A DNA stretch of 36,112 nucleotides from Deltaproteobacteria bacterium (GCA_003647095.1 QMME01000002.1:1-36112); one strand, 5' to 3'; counted from the first letter of the stretch, positions 23,945-32,113 are shown. The notes: generated by a model not told the origin, from the letters alone. Numbers and translations are program-made.

Positions 23945-24531
23945 CCGGCAACCTGGGAGCTGGCAAGAGCACGGTCGGAGGGATGTTCAGGGAACTTGGC
24001 TTCCCCGTCGTCGATGCCGACGTCATCGGCCATCGCCTGTTGCAACGGCCCGGGCCGGTGCAACAGCAAGTCACCCAGTTTTTTCCCGCTTGCCGGGAGG
24101 AAACGGGCCAGCTATCACGTGCCCGCCTGGCCGAGGAGGTGTTTGCCAGTGAATCCCGGCGCCGGCAACTCGAACAGATCCTGCACCCGGCCATATGGGT
24201 GGAGGTACAGCGGCAACTGGACGCGGTGCCGGCAGCCATCGGCCTGGTGGAAGCGGCGGTATTGCTGGAAAGCCAGGTCCAGGAATGGAAGCGCCTGGCC
24301 GGCCTGGTGCTGGTGGTGGCTCCACGCCGACTACGCCGGCAACGAGCCCTGACCCGGGGAGGCGTTTCCACGGTGCAACTGGAGCAGCGCCTGGAGGTAC
24401 AGATGAAGCAATCCACCAAGTTGCTGGCGGCCGATTTCCTGATCGACAATTCCGGAACGCTGCCAGCGACACGCCGGCAGGTGGACGGTGTGGCCAAGCT
24501 CATGCTCTGGGAATCTGGAGGGTTGTCATGA
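23926..24531 (+). CDS. coaE: dephospho-CoA kinase
   Basis: CoaE phosphorylates the 3'-hydroxyl of dephospho-CoA, the last step of coenzyme A synthesis. The 201 residues match the family. The P-loop GLTGNLGAGKST lies at residues 5-16, and VVDADVIGHRLL is the dephospho-CoA-binding DAD motif. ILHPAIWVEV, then LVEAAVLLES, the LID RLRRQRAL, and AADFLIDNSGTL near the end are all typical. The start is GTG at 23926, with AAGGGGG about six bases upstream, overlapping the previous gene by 19 bases. The stop overlaps the following SDR gene as ATGA. Confidence 0.95.
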   Translation: MFLYGLTGNLGAGKSTVGGMFRELGFPVVDADVIGHRLLQRPGPVQQQVTQFFPACREETGQLSRARLAEEVFASESRRRQLEQILHPAIWVEVQRQLDAVPAAIGLVEAAVLLESQVQEWKRLAGLVLVVAPRRLRRQRALTRGGVSTVQLEQRLEVQMKQSTKLLAADFLIDNSGTLPATRRQVDGVAKLMLWESGGLS

Positions 24532-25700
24532 CCGGCAAGAGTCCGAGCAAGACAGTGAAAAGCCGGGGTAACGTTCGGCGACGAACCGGTAGCGGTCGGG
24601 GCCGGGTACGCCGGGTGTTGGTTACCGGTTACCCGGGATTCCTGGGCAAGCGGCTGGTGGCCCAGTTGTTGGCCAGCGAGCCGCAGAGTCATTTCTACCT
24701 GCTGGTGCAGGAAAAATTTCTCGAGGATGCCCGTAAATACGTCAAGGCTTTGCGGCGGCGCAACCTGGAGCGGGTCAAACTGCTCAGCGGTGATATCGCC
24801 GACATGCACCTGGGGCTGGCGGCCTCCGAGGTCAAGGAGATCACTGCCCGGGTTACCGACATCTATCACCTGGCGGCCATTTCCTACCTGCGGGTTCCCG
24901 AAGCGGTGATCTGGCGGGTCAACGTGGAAGGCACCGGCAACGTCCTGGACCTGGCCGGCGAATGCCGGCGCCTGCAGCGCTTCAATCACATGAGCAGCTG
25001 CTACGTGTCCGGCAGTCGCAAGGGAGTAGTCATGGAGGAAGAACTGGACGAGGGCCAGTCCTTCCGCAATCCCTACGAGCGCACCAAGTTCGAGGCCGAG
25101 AAGCTGGTTCGCCGGGCGGCATCCCACTTGCCGGTGAGCATCTACCGGCCGGCCATCGTGGTGGGTGATTCACGTACCGGTGAGATCGGGCGCTTCGACG
25201 GGCCATATTACCTGGGCATGCTGTTGGCTTCCTCACCGGTGGCGGTGCCCTTGCCCCTGCCGGGACGGGGAGAGGCACCGGTCAACATGGTACCCGTGGA
25301 TTATGTCACCACAGCCGTCTGCGCCTTGAGCCGGGAGCGCCAGGCCGAGGGCATGACCTTCCACCTGGTGGATCCCAATCCCCTGTCGGCGCGGCGGGTC
25401 TACCACCTGCTGGCCCAGCGCACCGGCCGCAAGACATCGCGCCTGCGTGTCTCGGTGGGTCTGGCCAAGGCAATTCTCAAGATACCCGGCCTGGAGAAGG
25501 TAAGCCGGGCCCATCGCCAGGCCATGGATTACCTGGATACCATGACCTTCTACAACCATCAGAACAGCGATCGGTTGTTGTTACCCCGGGGTATAACCTG
25601 CCCATCTTTCGACAGCTACCTGGATCGCTTGATTGAATACGTCAAGGCCACCGTTGCCGCCCGGCGGCGACGTGAGGATGATTCCGATCCGCTGGCATGA
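24528..25700 (+). CDS. extended SDR / NAD_binding_4-type reductase
   Basis: This 390-residue NAD(P)-dependent enzyme belongs to the extended short-chain dehydrogenase class. After a basic, low-complexity N-terminus comes the Rossmann loop VLVTGYPGFLGKRL (about 29-42). LLSGDIAD, IYHLAAISYLR, NVEGTGNVLDLA and the catalytic NPYERTKFEAEKLV (Tyr, Lys) follow. The pattern is closest to the Male_sterility/fatty acyl-CoA or thioester reductase group (NAD_binding_4), so an acyl or lipid substrate is possible but unproven. ATG at 24528 overlaps the coaE stop, with GGAGG seven bases upstream. Coupling to a CoA-synthesis gene is consistent with a CoA-thioester substrate. It converges on the TPR gene with six bases between stops. 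Confidence 0.9.
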   Translation: MTGKSPSKTVKSRGNVRRRTGSGRGRVRRVLVTGYPGFLGKRLVAQLLASEPQSHFYLLVQEKFLEDARKYVKALRRRNLERVKLLSGDIADMHLGLAASEVKEITARVTDIYHLAAISYLRVPEAVIWRVNVEGTGNVLDLAGECRRLQRFNHMSSCYVSGSRKGVVMEEELDEGQSFRNPYERTKFEAEKLVRRAASHLPVSIYRPAIVVGDSRTGEIGRFDGPYYLGMLLASSPVAVPLPLPGRGEAPVNMVPVDYVTTAVCALSRERQAEGMTFHLVDPNPLSARRVYHLLAQRTGRKTSRLRVSVGLAKAILKIPGLEKVSRAHRQAMDYLDTMTFYNHQNSDRLLLPRGITCPSFDSYLDRLIEYVKATVAARRRREDDSDPLA

Positions 25701-25706
25701 ACGGCT

Positions 25707-27032
25707 TCAGGAGACCTCGATTACCTGTTCCTGCAGCAACTCGGCCAGGATGCGCAAGGCTTCCACCTGCGGCAGTCCGCAGATGCTGAGGATTTCGTCG
25801 TAGCTCATCCGCCCGTCGACCAGCGAAAGCACGAAACCGGCGCGGTGGTCGAGGTTCAACCAGATCAGTTCTTCCTGGGAAATGCGCACCCGGGGAACCT
25901 GCTCGAGCTTGCCCACCTTGGACAGGTACATGGCGGTCAACTGTTTCTCGGCGTCGGCGCGCAGGGCCAGCGCTTCCTGGTTGTCGGGTTCCAGGGCCAG
26001 CAGCTTGTCGAGCAGTTCCCGGGCCCCGGTGAAGTCATCCAGTTCCAGCAGGTCCCTGATACCACGCATCAACGACTGCACATCCTGGTTCTGGTCGTTT
26101 GTCTGGGCGGTGGCCGCGTCGGGAGTGGCGCTGCTGGTTACCAGTTCCAGTGGATCACCGCCGGCAGCGGCTGTCGCCGGTTGGCTGGTCGCCGGAACAT
26201 TTGCAGCTGCCGCCACGTCGGCCTCGGCCGAGACGCCCGGTGCCGGAATGGCAGTGCTTGCCGGCGGGCTGCCCCAGGCGTCTGCCGCGGGCGCCGGAGC
26301 AGTCTCTGCCGCCGGAGGCGGGCCGGTTTCTGCCGGGATCGCTTCCGTGCCGGCCGGGCCCTGGTCGGCGGTGATCGGCTCTGTTGGTGGCCTGACTATC
26401 GTGGGAACCGATTCGTACGTCCTGGTAGGAGTGCCGTTGCCGGCGGTAGCCGCCGGGGTGGACTCCGTTGGTGGAGCCGGAGACGGTTCCGGCGGGACGG
26501 CTTCGGCAGTGGGCTCTTCGGGAACCGGCGGCAGTGGTGGCAGGGTGGCCGGCACGGAGTGCTGCCCGGACTCCGGTGGGGTGTTGGCGACCGCCGGGGT
26601 GCTGGCAACCGGTGGAGATGCCGGTTCCGGTGAAACCGTCGGCGTGGCGGTCTCCACCGCTTGCTTAGCGGGTTGCTGGCCCGCGGGGGCGGGACCGAAC
26701 AGGTCGCCCCAACCGGTAACACCGACTGCGGGCTTGACAAAGGCCCGGGGGTGCTGCCCTTGACCTGCAGGTGCAGTGGCAGCCTGTGGCTGATCAGAAC
26801 CCGGAGGCGTGGGCTCTTGAGGGGAAGCACCGGTACCGGTGGGTCTTGTTTCCTCCTTCGCCGGTGGACCCCAGTTGGACTTGACGAAGCTCAGGTACTC
26901 GCGGGCACGTTCGTTGTGGGGATCCAGATCCAGCACCTGCTGCCAGCAGGAGATGGCTTCCTCCAGCTTGCCCAGGCCGTAGCAGGTCAACCCCCGATCC
27001 AGTAACTGGCGTACCTGTTGGTTCTGACCCAT
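25707..27032 (-). CDS. TPR protein with long Pro/Ala/Thr linker and shared C-terminal domain
   Basis: This 441-residue cytoplasmic protein begins with a TPR at residues about 7-50 (LLDRGLTCYGLGKLEEAISC and QQVLDLDPHNERAREYL). A roughly 260-residue linker of Pro, Ala, Thr, Glu and Gly follows. A second TPR-like pair lies at about 320-365 (LLELDDFTGARELLDKLLAL). The C-terminal domain at about 385-441 contains FVLSLVDGRMSYDEIL and CGLPQVEALRILAEL. The same domain, in the same register, occurs near the N-terminus of the J protein two genes upstream. ATG at 27032 has only a weak AGGTG. It lies 16 bases after the Hsp70 stop, so it is the last gene of the chaperone operon. It may deliver clients or tether the chaperone; this is inference. 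Confidence 0.85.
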   Translation of the reverse strand: MGQNQQVRQLLDRGLTCYGLGKLEEAISCWQQVLDLDPHNERAREYLSFVKSNWGPPAKEETRPTGTGASPQEPTPPGSDQPQAATAPAGQGQHPRAFVKPAVGVTGWGDLFGPAPAGQQPAKQAVETATPTVSPEPASPPVASTPAVANTPPESGQHSVPATLPPLPPVPEEPTAEAVPPEPSPAPPTESTPAATAGNGTPTRTYESVPTIVRPPTEPITADQGPAGTEAIPAETGPPPAAETAPAPAADAWGSPPASTAIPAPGVSAEADVAAAANVPATSQPATAAAGGDPLELVTSSATPDAATAQTNDQNQDVQSLMRGIRDLLELDDFTGARELLDKLLALEPDNQEALALRADAEKQLTAMYLSKVGKLEQVPRVRISQEELIWLNLDHRAGFVLSLVDGRMSYDEILSICGLPQVEALRILAELLQEQVIEVS

Positions 27033-27048
27033 GGCAACAGCACCTGCC

Positions 27049-28884
27049 TCAGCGGGACCGGGAGGCCAGGGAGCGGAAGGTGTCCAGGGTACGCTGCAAT
27101 GCCTCCATCACCTCATCCAGGCTCTGCAGATCGCGTCGTTCCAGGGCAATGCCGGTTCGTTCGATGATGGAGTCGGCCTTGCGGAGCACGTCACGACTGA
27201 ACTTGGAAGTGGCGATGGTCTGCTCGACGGTGGGTCTGAGCTTTTGTACCTCTACCAGGATGCCCTCGGCCCGCGAGCGCACCTTGTCGAATTGCTCATC
27301 CTGAGCCGCCGCCAGCAGGTAGTCACGGTTTTCATCGGCCATCTGTCGAATCTCGTCCTCGGTCAGGCCGCTGGTGGCGGTTACCACTATCGACTGCTGG
27401 CGCTCTGTCTCCAGATCCTTGGCTGAAACAGATACGATGCCGTCTGCAGAGATCTCGAAGGATACCTCGATCTTGACCTCGCCACGCGGAGCCTCCCGCA
27501 GGCCGGTGAGGATGAATTCTCCCAGAAGCTCGTTTTCGGTGGCTACCTTGCTCTCGCCCTGGAAGACCATGATGCGGGCCGAGGTCTGGCCGTCCTGGAC
27601 GGTGGTGAACACGTGGCTGGCCGAAGTGGGTACGGTGGTGTTCTTCTCGATCAAGGTCTGGAAATAGCCACCCACGATCATGATACCCAGCGAGTGGGGA
27701 GTGACATCCAGCAACAGGGTTTCCTCGTCCTCCTTGGCGGCACCGCTGACCAGCGAGTAGCCCTGGATGGCGGCACCCAGGGCCACTACCTCGTCGGGGT
27801 GAACGTTTTTCGACGGCTCCCGTCCGAAGAAACGCTGCACCTCCCGCTGTACCCGCGGCATGCGGCTCTGCCCGCCCACCAGGATGACGTCGCTGATGTC
27901 TTCCCGGCGCACCCCGGCCTCGCGCAGCGTCTTTTCGCAGATCTGCAGGGTGCGATCGACCAGGTCGGCGGTCAGTTCCTCGAGCTTGGCCCGGCTGAGC
28001 ACCTTCTGAAAGTGCAGGGCCGAACCCTTGCCGGAACTGTAAAGGAAGGGCAGGTTGATTTCCACCTCCGACTGGAAGCTCAACTCGCACTTGGCCTTCT
28101 CCGAGGCGTCCTTGACCCGTTGCAAGGCCATGGGATCCTCGCGCAGGTCGATACCGTGTTCCTTGGCGAAGGAAAATACCACCCAGTCGGCGATGCGATT
28201 GTCGAAGTCCTCGCCGCCCAGGAAGGTGTCTCCGGCGGTGGCGATGACCTCGTAGACACTACCGCCGATATCCAGTATGGAGATATCGAAAGTGCCGCCG
28301 CCCAGGTCGAACACCGCCACGCGCTTGTCCAGTTTCTTGCCATAACCATAGGCCAGGGCCGCGGCCGTGGGTTCATTGATGATACGCAGCACTTCCAGGC
28401 CGGCGATGGTGCCGGCATCCTTGGTGGCCTGGCGCTGGCCGTCGTTGAAGTAGGCTGGCACCGTGACCACCGCCCGGTTGACGGAACTGCCCAGGTAATC
28501 CTCGGCTACCCGCTTCATCTCGGTGAGAATCATGGCCGAGATCTCGGGCAGGCTGTAGACCTTGTCCTTGAGCTTGACCCGGACATCGTCATGTGGTCCT
28601 TCCACCAGTTCGTAAGGGACATGCTGGCGGATATCCTGGACGATATCACTGTTCCACTTGCGGCCGATCAGGCGCTTGGCCCCGAATATGGTGCTGCGGG
28701 GATTGGTAATCGACTGGCGCTTGGCCATGTGCCCCACCAGGCGTCGTCCGGCGGCGGTCACCGCTACCATGGAGGGTGTGGTCCGGTAGCCGCCCTTGTT
28801 GGCGACTACCATGGGCGAACCGTCGACTACCACCGCCACGCAGGAGTAGGTTGTTCCCAAGTCGATTCCCAGCACCTGTTCCAC
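27049..28884 (-). CDS. Hsp70 chaperone (DnaK paralogue)
   Basis: This 611-residue ATP-dependent chaperone has all nucleotide-binding signatures: GIDLGTTYSCVAVV (6-19), FDLGGGTFDISIL (192-204) and ILVGGQSRMPRVQ (334-346). EPTAAALAYGYG lies at 171-182 and the interdomain linker ETLLLDVTPHSLGI at about 388-401. The substrate-binding beta domain has TVPTSASHVFTTVQDGQ. The helical lid is shorter than in DnaK and ends in Ser/Arg-rich residues, without the acidic tail. It is therefore probably a specialised paralogue and not the main DnaK. GTG at 28884 has GGAGGG about nine bases upstream. It sits between a J-domain protein gene and a TPR protein gene on the same strand, without grpE nearby. Confidence 0.95.
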   Translation of the reverse strand: MEQVLGIDLGTTYSCVAVVVDGSPMVVANKGGYRTTPSMVAVTAAGRRLVGHMAKRQSITNPRSTIFGAKRLIGRKWNSDIVQDIRQHVPYELVEGPHDDVRVKLKDKVYSLPEISAMILTEMKRVAEDYLGSSVNRAVVTVPAYFNDGQRQATKDAGTIAGLEVLRIINEPTAAALAYGYGKKLDKRVAVFDLGGGTFDISILDIGGSVYEVIATAGDTFLGGEDFDNRIADWVVFSFAKEHGIDLREDPMALQRVKDASEKAKCELSFQSEVEINLPFLYSSGKGSALHFQKVLSRAKLEELTADLVDRTLQICEKTLREAGVRREDISDVILVGGQSRMPRVQREVQRFFGREPSKNVHPDEVVALGAAIQGYSLVSGAAKEDEETLLLDVTPHSLGIMIVGGYFQTLIEKNTTVPTSASHVFTTVQDGQTSARIMVFQGESKVATENELLGEFILTGLREAPRGEVKIEVSFEISADGIVSVSAKDLETERQQSIVVTATSGLTEDEIRQMADENRDYLLAAAQDEQFDKVRSRAEGILVEVQKLRPTVEQTIATSKFSRDVLRKADSIIERTGIALERRDLQSLDEVMEALQRTLDTFRSLASRSR

Positions 28885-28934
28885 TCTGTCGTCCCTCCGC
28901 TAACGCTGCCACTCCCACTCGTGCACGAGAGCCT

Positions 28935-30137
28935 TCACTTGATCTTCTTGCGCAGTTCCTTGACCTGTTCCACCGCCCGATCGTCGAGCGGGTTTTGTTC
29001 CACGTACAGGTTGAGTTCGCGCAAGGCGTTCTTGAGCAGGCCCTGCTCCAGGAATACCTTGCCGAGTACCAGGTGAACCTTGCTGTTTTCCGGCTCCAGT
29101 TCGATGACCTTGCGACAGTACTGCACTGCTACCAGCAGGTTGCGCTTCAGCTCCAGCATCAGGCTGGCGGCCTTGAACAGCGCCCGGGAGTCCTCCGGGT
29201 TGTTCTCCACCGCCCGCCGGAACCAGTCCAGGGCTTCTTCCAATCGCCCCAGCGATTCGTCTCCCAGCCCGCGCTTGTAATTGCGAGCGGCGCGTTCCGG
29301 GGCCGCCTTCTTCTCTACTTCCTGGTGGTAGGCCTTGATCTTCTCGTCGTCGGGCAACAGGGCCAGGGCCAGCTTGGCGCAGTTGGCGGCCTTGATGAAA
29401 TCGTTCTCCTGCTCGGCCTGGCGGGCCTCGGCCAGGTGACGGGAGGCCTGGGCCTTGCGCTGAGCCAGGGGGTTTCTCTTGAGCAGTCGCTGGCGCCTTT
29501 CCTGGCGCAGGCGGGCGTCTCGTTTTTCCTGCTCCTGGCGCGCTTTCTTCTGCTCTACCTCCTCGGCCGTGGGTTCGTAGGGAAGGGTGGCGTCGTAGGC
29601 GGCCCGCTTCTGCTCGTTGGACAGGACATCGTAGGCCTTGCCGATGGCCTTGAAGATGGCGTCGATGCGCGCCTTGTAGGAGCCGAGGTTCTTGCGGAAA
29701 TAGGTATCGGGATGGTACAGGCGCGAAGACTCGAAGTAGGCTTTCTTGATTTGCTTGGCGTCGGCCCGCCGATCGATGCCCAGCAACTGGTAGTGGGTCA
29801 ACTGGGCCAGGTGGGCATGCAGGGAGAGGATCCTCTCCTTGGTTGCCCGGTCGAGATCCACCTCTTCGTCCAGGGCGGCCTGATCCATTTCCTCCTGGGC
29901 CTCCTCGGCGCCGTCCCAGCTTACCACGCCCTTGCTGTACAACGACTTGAGCAAGGCGATGGTATCGCCCTGGTCGAGCCCGGAAAGCTTGAGGATCTCT
30001 TCCACGCTGGTTACACCGTCTATCCGGGTATAAACGAAGGCCTCGCTCGGAGACAGGGCGCGGCTGGCCGGATCCACCCCCTCGACGTGACGAGGTATGG
30101 CCTTGAGAAGGTCTTCCGCCTGTGGGGTGTCAACCAT
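28935..30137 (-). CDS. J-domain and TPR co-chaperone with N-terminal winged-helix-like domain
   Basis: This 400-residue protein has three parts. Residues about 28-75 form the small domain FVYTRIDGVTSVEEIL, GLDQGDTIALLKSLY. The J domain at about 112-185 starts THYQLLGIDRRADAKQIKKA and has the HPD tripeptide at 142-144, needed to stimulate Hsp70. After a charged helix (190-240), several TPRs fill 245-400 (LGDESLGRLEEALDWFRRAV, LGKVFLEQGLLKNALREL). ATG at 30137 has AGGGG seven bases upstream. The gene lies 50 bases before the Hsp70 gene on the same strand behind a good promoter. It should be the dedicated partner of that Hsp70, with TPRs for client binding. Confidence 0.92.
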   Translation of the reverse strand: MVDTPQAEDLLKAIPRHVEGVDPASRALSPSEAFVYTRIDGVTSVEEILKLSGLDQGDTIALLKSLYSKGVVSWDGAEEAQEEMDQAALDEEVDLDRATKERILSLHAHLAQLTHYQLLGIDRRADAKQIKKAYFESSRLYHPDTYFRKNLGSYKARIDAIFKAIGKAYDVLSNEQKRAAYDATLPYEPTAEEVEQKKARQEQEKRDARLRQERRQRLLKRNPLAQRKAQASRHLAEARQAEQENDFIKAANCAKLALALLPDDEKIKAYHQEVEKKAAPERAARNYKRGLGDESLGRLEEALDWFRRAVENNPEDSRALFKAASLMLELKRNLLVAVQYCRKVIELEPENSKVHLVLGKVFLEQGLLKNALRELNLYVEQNPLDDRAVEQVKELRKKIK

Positions 30138-30192
30138 CCTGACCCCTCTGCAAGTGCCCCCTGGGCTCCGGGGAGCAATTCGTTGCGGAAAC

Positions 30193-30222
30193 ATTATTGA
30201 ATCGGTCTGCTTGCCGTGTCAA
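30193..30222 (-). promoter_or_regulatory. promoter of the J-Hsp70-TPR operon
   Basis: On the - strand TTGACA (30222-30217) and AATAAT (30198-30193) are separated by 18 bases, giving a start near 30186 and a leader of about 49 bases. No heat-shock sigma-32 pattern or CIRCE inverted repeat is visible, so the operon looks housekeeping-controlled. Confidence 0.65.
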
Positions 30223-30231
30223 CAAATCACG

Positions 30232-30271
30232 GAAAGAAAAAACCCCTCCCCGCCCGGGGCGGAGAGGGGTT
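30232..30271 (-). terminator. rho-independent terminator of the Cys-rich lipoprotein gene
   Basis: On the - strand a 14-pair stem with one mismatch (30271-30258 with 30254-30241; + strand AACCCCTCCCCGCC and GGCGGAGAGGGGTT) closes a three-base loop and runs into TTTTCTTTC. It lies 25 bases after the stop codon and ten bases before the next promoter. Confidence 0.85.
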
Positions 30272-30296
30272 GGCTGGATGTGGTTGCCGGCAGTGT

Positions 30297-31880
30297 CTAC
30301 TTGCACACGCCCCAGGCGGTGGGGACGGGGTCGCACAGGCCGGCCGGGGCCTGGCAAGAGGTGCCACCGGGACAGCTGGCGTTGGTGGGATCGCAGACTT
30401 CCTTGCAGGTGCTGGACTGATCGCCTTCGCAGATGAGACCGGGGGCGCAGGAATTGATGTACTGGCAGGAGTCCCCGGCCTGGGCGTTCGAGTTGAAGAT
30501 GCAGCGGTATTCCGAGCAGTCCTGCTGCCAGGGAACGCAGGCGTAGCCATCGGTGTCGGCGCAGGCGTTGGAGTCGGTGATGTCGCAGGTGGGGGTGTAG
30601 TCGCAGACGCCCCAGCGTTCGATGCCGGTGATGCCGAAGCAGGAGTAATCGGTGGGGCAGTCTTCGTCGCCGCCGTTTTGCTTGCTGGTGTCGCACAGCT
30701 TCAGGCAGGTGTAGCTGCTGACGCCGCCGGCGCACAGCAGGCCGGCCTGGCAGGGATTGTTGGAATCACAAGTCTCACCCGGTCCCGCGGAGCCCTCGGG
30801 CACGCAGTCGAGGGCGCTGCCGCCGACCGGCACGCAGCGCTCGCCCTGCTGGCAACCAACGTTGTTCACCGGGTCGGTGCAGTCCTGGGCCACCGGGTTG
30901 GGCAGGCAGAAACACTCGCCGGAGCCGATGGGGGCCCCCTGGGAACCTTCCGGGCACTGGTCTGCTTGGCCGCCGGGACAGGGCAGGGCGCAGAAGGAAC
31001 CACCGCACTTGCCGTTTACGCACTCGGGGTTGTAGGCCGGGTCGATATCGGTGCAATCATTGTCCACCGAGCAGGCCTGTGCGTTCTGATCGGTGGGGTC
31101 GAGACCCAGGCACTGGTGGTTCTCGTCGCAGTTGACGGCATCGGCATGAACGTCGCCGTATGGACAAGGGTCGCCCAGGGTGCCTGTGCCGGGGCACTGG
31201 GTGGGATCGAAGCAGGCCTTCTGTCCGCCGGAGATCTCCAGGCAGCAGTTGTCGCCCCCGCAGTCGGTATCGGTGTTGCAGACCTTGGAGCAGTAGGTGA
31301 AGTTGCTGCCCGACAGGCAGGTGGGCCATTCGTCCGGGCAGTCTTCGTCGCCGCCGGGGCAGGGATCGCCGGGAACGCTGGCGCCGGCCACGCAAGTGCC
31401 GTCCTCGCAGTGTTCACCGCTGGGGCAGGTGCCGCAGGACTCGCCGCAAACCGGATCGGGACCGCACTCGCGGTTGGTGCAGTCCTTCTGGCAGGTCACG
31501 CACTGGCCGTCGACGCACTGCTCGCCGGTATCGCACTCGCCGCAGATCTCGCCGCAGTTGGGATCGGGACCGCACTCGCGCCCGGTACAGTCGGGCGTGC
31601 AGGTCTCGCACTGGTTGGTGGTGGTGTTGCAGATCTGGCCGGCGGGGCAGGTATTGGGGCAGGTGCCGCCGCAGCCGTCGTCACCACCGCACTTGCCGTC
31701 GCACTGGGGTTCGCACTGGGTCTTGCAGGTCTTGGTGGTGAGGTCGCAGTACTGGCCCTGGGGACAGTCTTGCGGTCCGGAGCACTGGGCACCGTTGTCG
31801 GAGCCGCCGCAGTTGGCCAGGAACAGGGCCAGGGCCATCGCCAGCGAGGCGGCAACCATGATTGAAAACAGCTTGCGCAT
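30297..31880 (-). CDS. large Cys-rich lipoprotein with tandem modules
   Basis: This 527-residue exported protein has a lipoprotein signal (MRKLFSIMVAASLAMALAL, then FLANC, Cys24). The mature part has dozens of Cys residues. Three tandem modules of about 36 residues (56-93, 94-129, 130-165) share CxxxCxGRECGPDPxCGExCG.C and EQCVDGQCV-like endings. Further EGF-like segments follow, such as CPGGDEDCPDEWPTC, CNTDTDCGGDNCC and CDSNNPCQAGLLCAGG, typical of disulfide-rich surface proteins of delta-proteobacteria. No enzyme motif is seen. ATG at 31880 follows GGAGGAAGTT. It is monocistronic, with its own promoter and a strong terminator. An outer-membrane or surface location is likely; the function is unknown. 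Confidence 0.85.
   Translation of the reverse strand: MRKLFSIMVAASLAMALALFLANCGGSDNGAQCSGPQDCPQGQYCDLTTKTCKTQCEPQCDGKCGGDDGCGGTCPNTCPAGQICNTTTNQCETCTPDCTGRECGPDPNCGEICGECDTGEQCVDGQCVTCQKDCTNRECGPDPVCGESCGTCPSGEHCEDGTCVAGASVPGDPCPGGDEDCPDEWPTCLSGSNFTYCSKVCNTDTDCGGDNCCLEISGGQKACFDPTQCPGTGTLGDPCPYGDVHADAVNCDENHQCLGLDPTDQNAQACSVDNDCTDIDPAYNPECVNGKCGGSFCALPCPGGQADQCPEGSQGAPIGSGECFCLPNPVAQDCTDPVNNVGCQQGERCVPVGGSALDCVPEGSAGPGETCDSNNPCQAGLLCAGGVSSYTCLKLCDTSKQNGGDEDCPTDYSCFGITGIERWGVCDYTPTCDITDSNACADTDGYACVPWQQDCSEYRCIFNSNAQAGDSCQYINSCAPGLICEGDQSSTCKEVCDPTNASCPGGTSCQAPAGLCDPVPTAWGVCK
31386..31715 (-). repeat. three-copy coding repeat of about 108 bases
   Basis: Codons 56-165 of the Cys-rich lipoprotein encode three modules of about 36 residues. 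The second and third are most alike (CTGRECGPDPNCGE versus CTNRECGPDPVCGE), and the first has a GGDDGCGG variant. This suggests duplication of the last two after the first. Confidence 0.75.
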
Positions 31881-31956
31881 AACTTCCTCCTTCTTCTGGG
31901 GGGTTGACTGGTCAGGAACCTCTACGGCTAACACGAACTACCTGGGACATGGGGGC

Positions 31957-31986
31957 ATACTAGGGAACATCCACCATCTCTGTCAA
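31957..31986 (-). promoter_or_regulatory. promoter of the Cys-rich lipoprotein gene
   Basis: TTGACA (31986-31981) and TAGTAT (31962-31957) are 18 bases apart on the - strand. The start is near 31950, about 70 bases before the ATG. A seven-A tract (seen as T on the - strand) lies just upstream of the -35 and could act as an UP-like element. The rest of the 31987-32090 gap shows nothing recognisable. Confidence 0.6.
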
Positions 31987-32095
31987 TGCAAAAAAACAGG
32001 AGGGCGTGAAAACCATCCGTACAACAATGTACCCTTTTACCCATATGTTTGGGGATCCAGAAAAAGCATAAGGGGAAAAAGTGGTTAGCGGCGAT

Positions 32096-32113
32096 CCGGG
32101 GGACCGCCCCCGG
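32096..32113 (-). terminator. hairpin after the 705-residue lipoprotein gene
   Basis: CCGGGGG (32096-32102) and CCCCCGG (32107-32113) form a perfect stem with a four-base loop two bases beyond the stop codon. The nearest T-run on the - strand begins about 14 bases further on, so it is a non-canonical terminator or an mRNA-stabilising hairpin. Confidence 0.45.

Noticed and set aside
27613..30200. Two + strand open frames (about 474 and 487 codons) opposite Hsp70 and the J protein
   Set aside because: Hsp70 and J-domain signatures are unmistakable on the - strand; the opposing frames have no motif or ribosome site.
28885..30222. Looked for CIRCE or a sigma-32 promoter upstream of the chaperone genes
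   Set aside because: No CIRCE inverted repeat and no heat-shock -35/-10 pattern found; a sigma-70-like promoter is present instead.
30216..31865. Long + strand open frame (about 549 codons) opposite the Cys-rich lipoprotein
   Set aside because: It has an Ala/Gly/Val-rich translation with no domain, no ribosome site and a mirror relation to Cys/Gly/Asp codons of the real gene. The - strand protein has a signal peptide, ribosome site, promoter and terminator.
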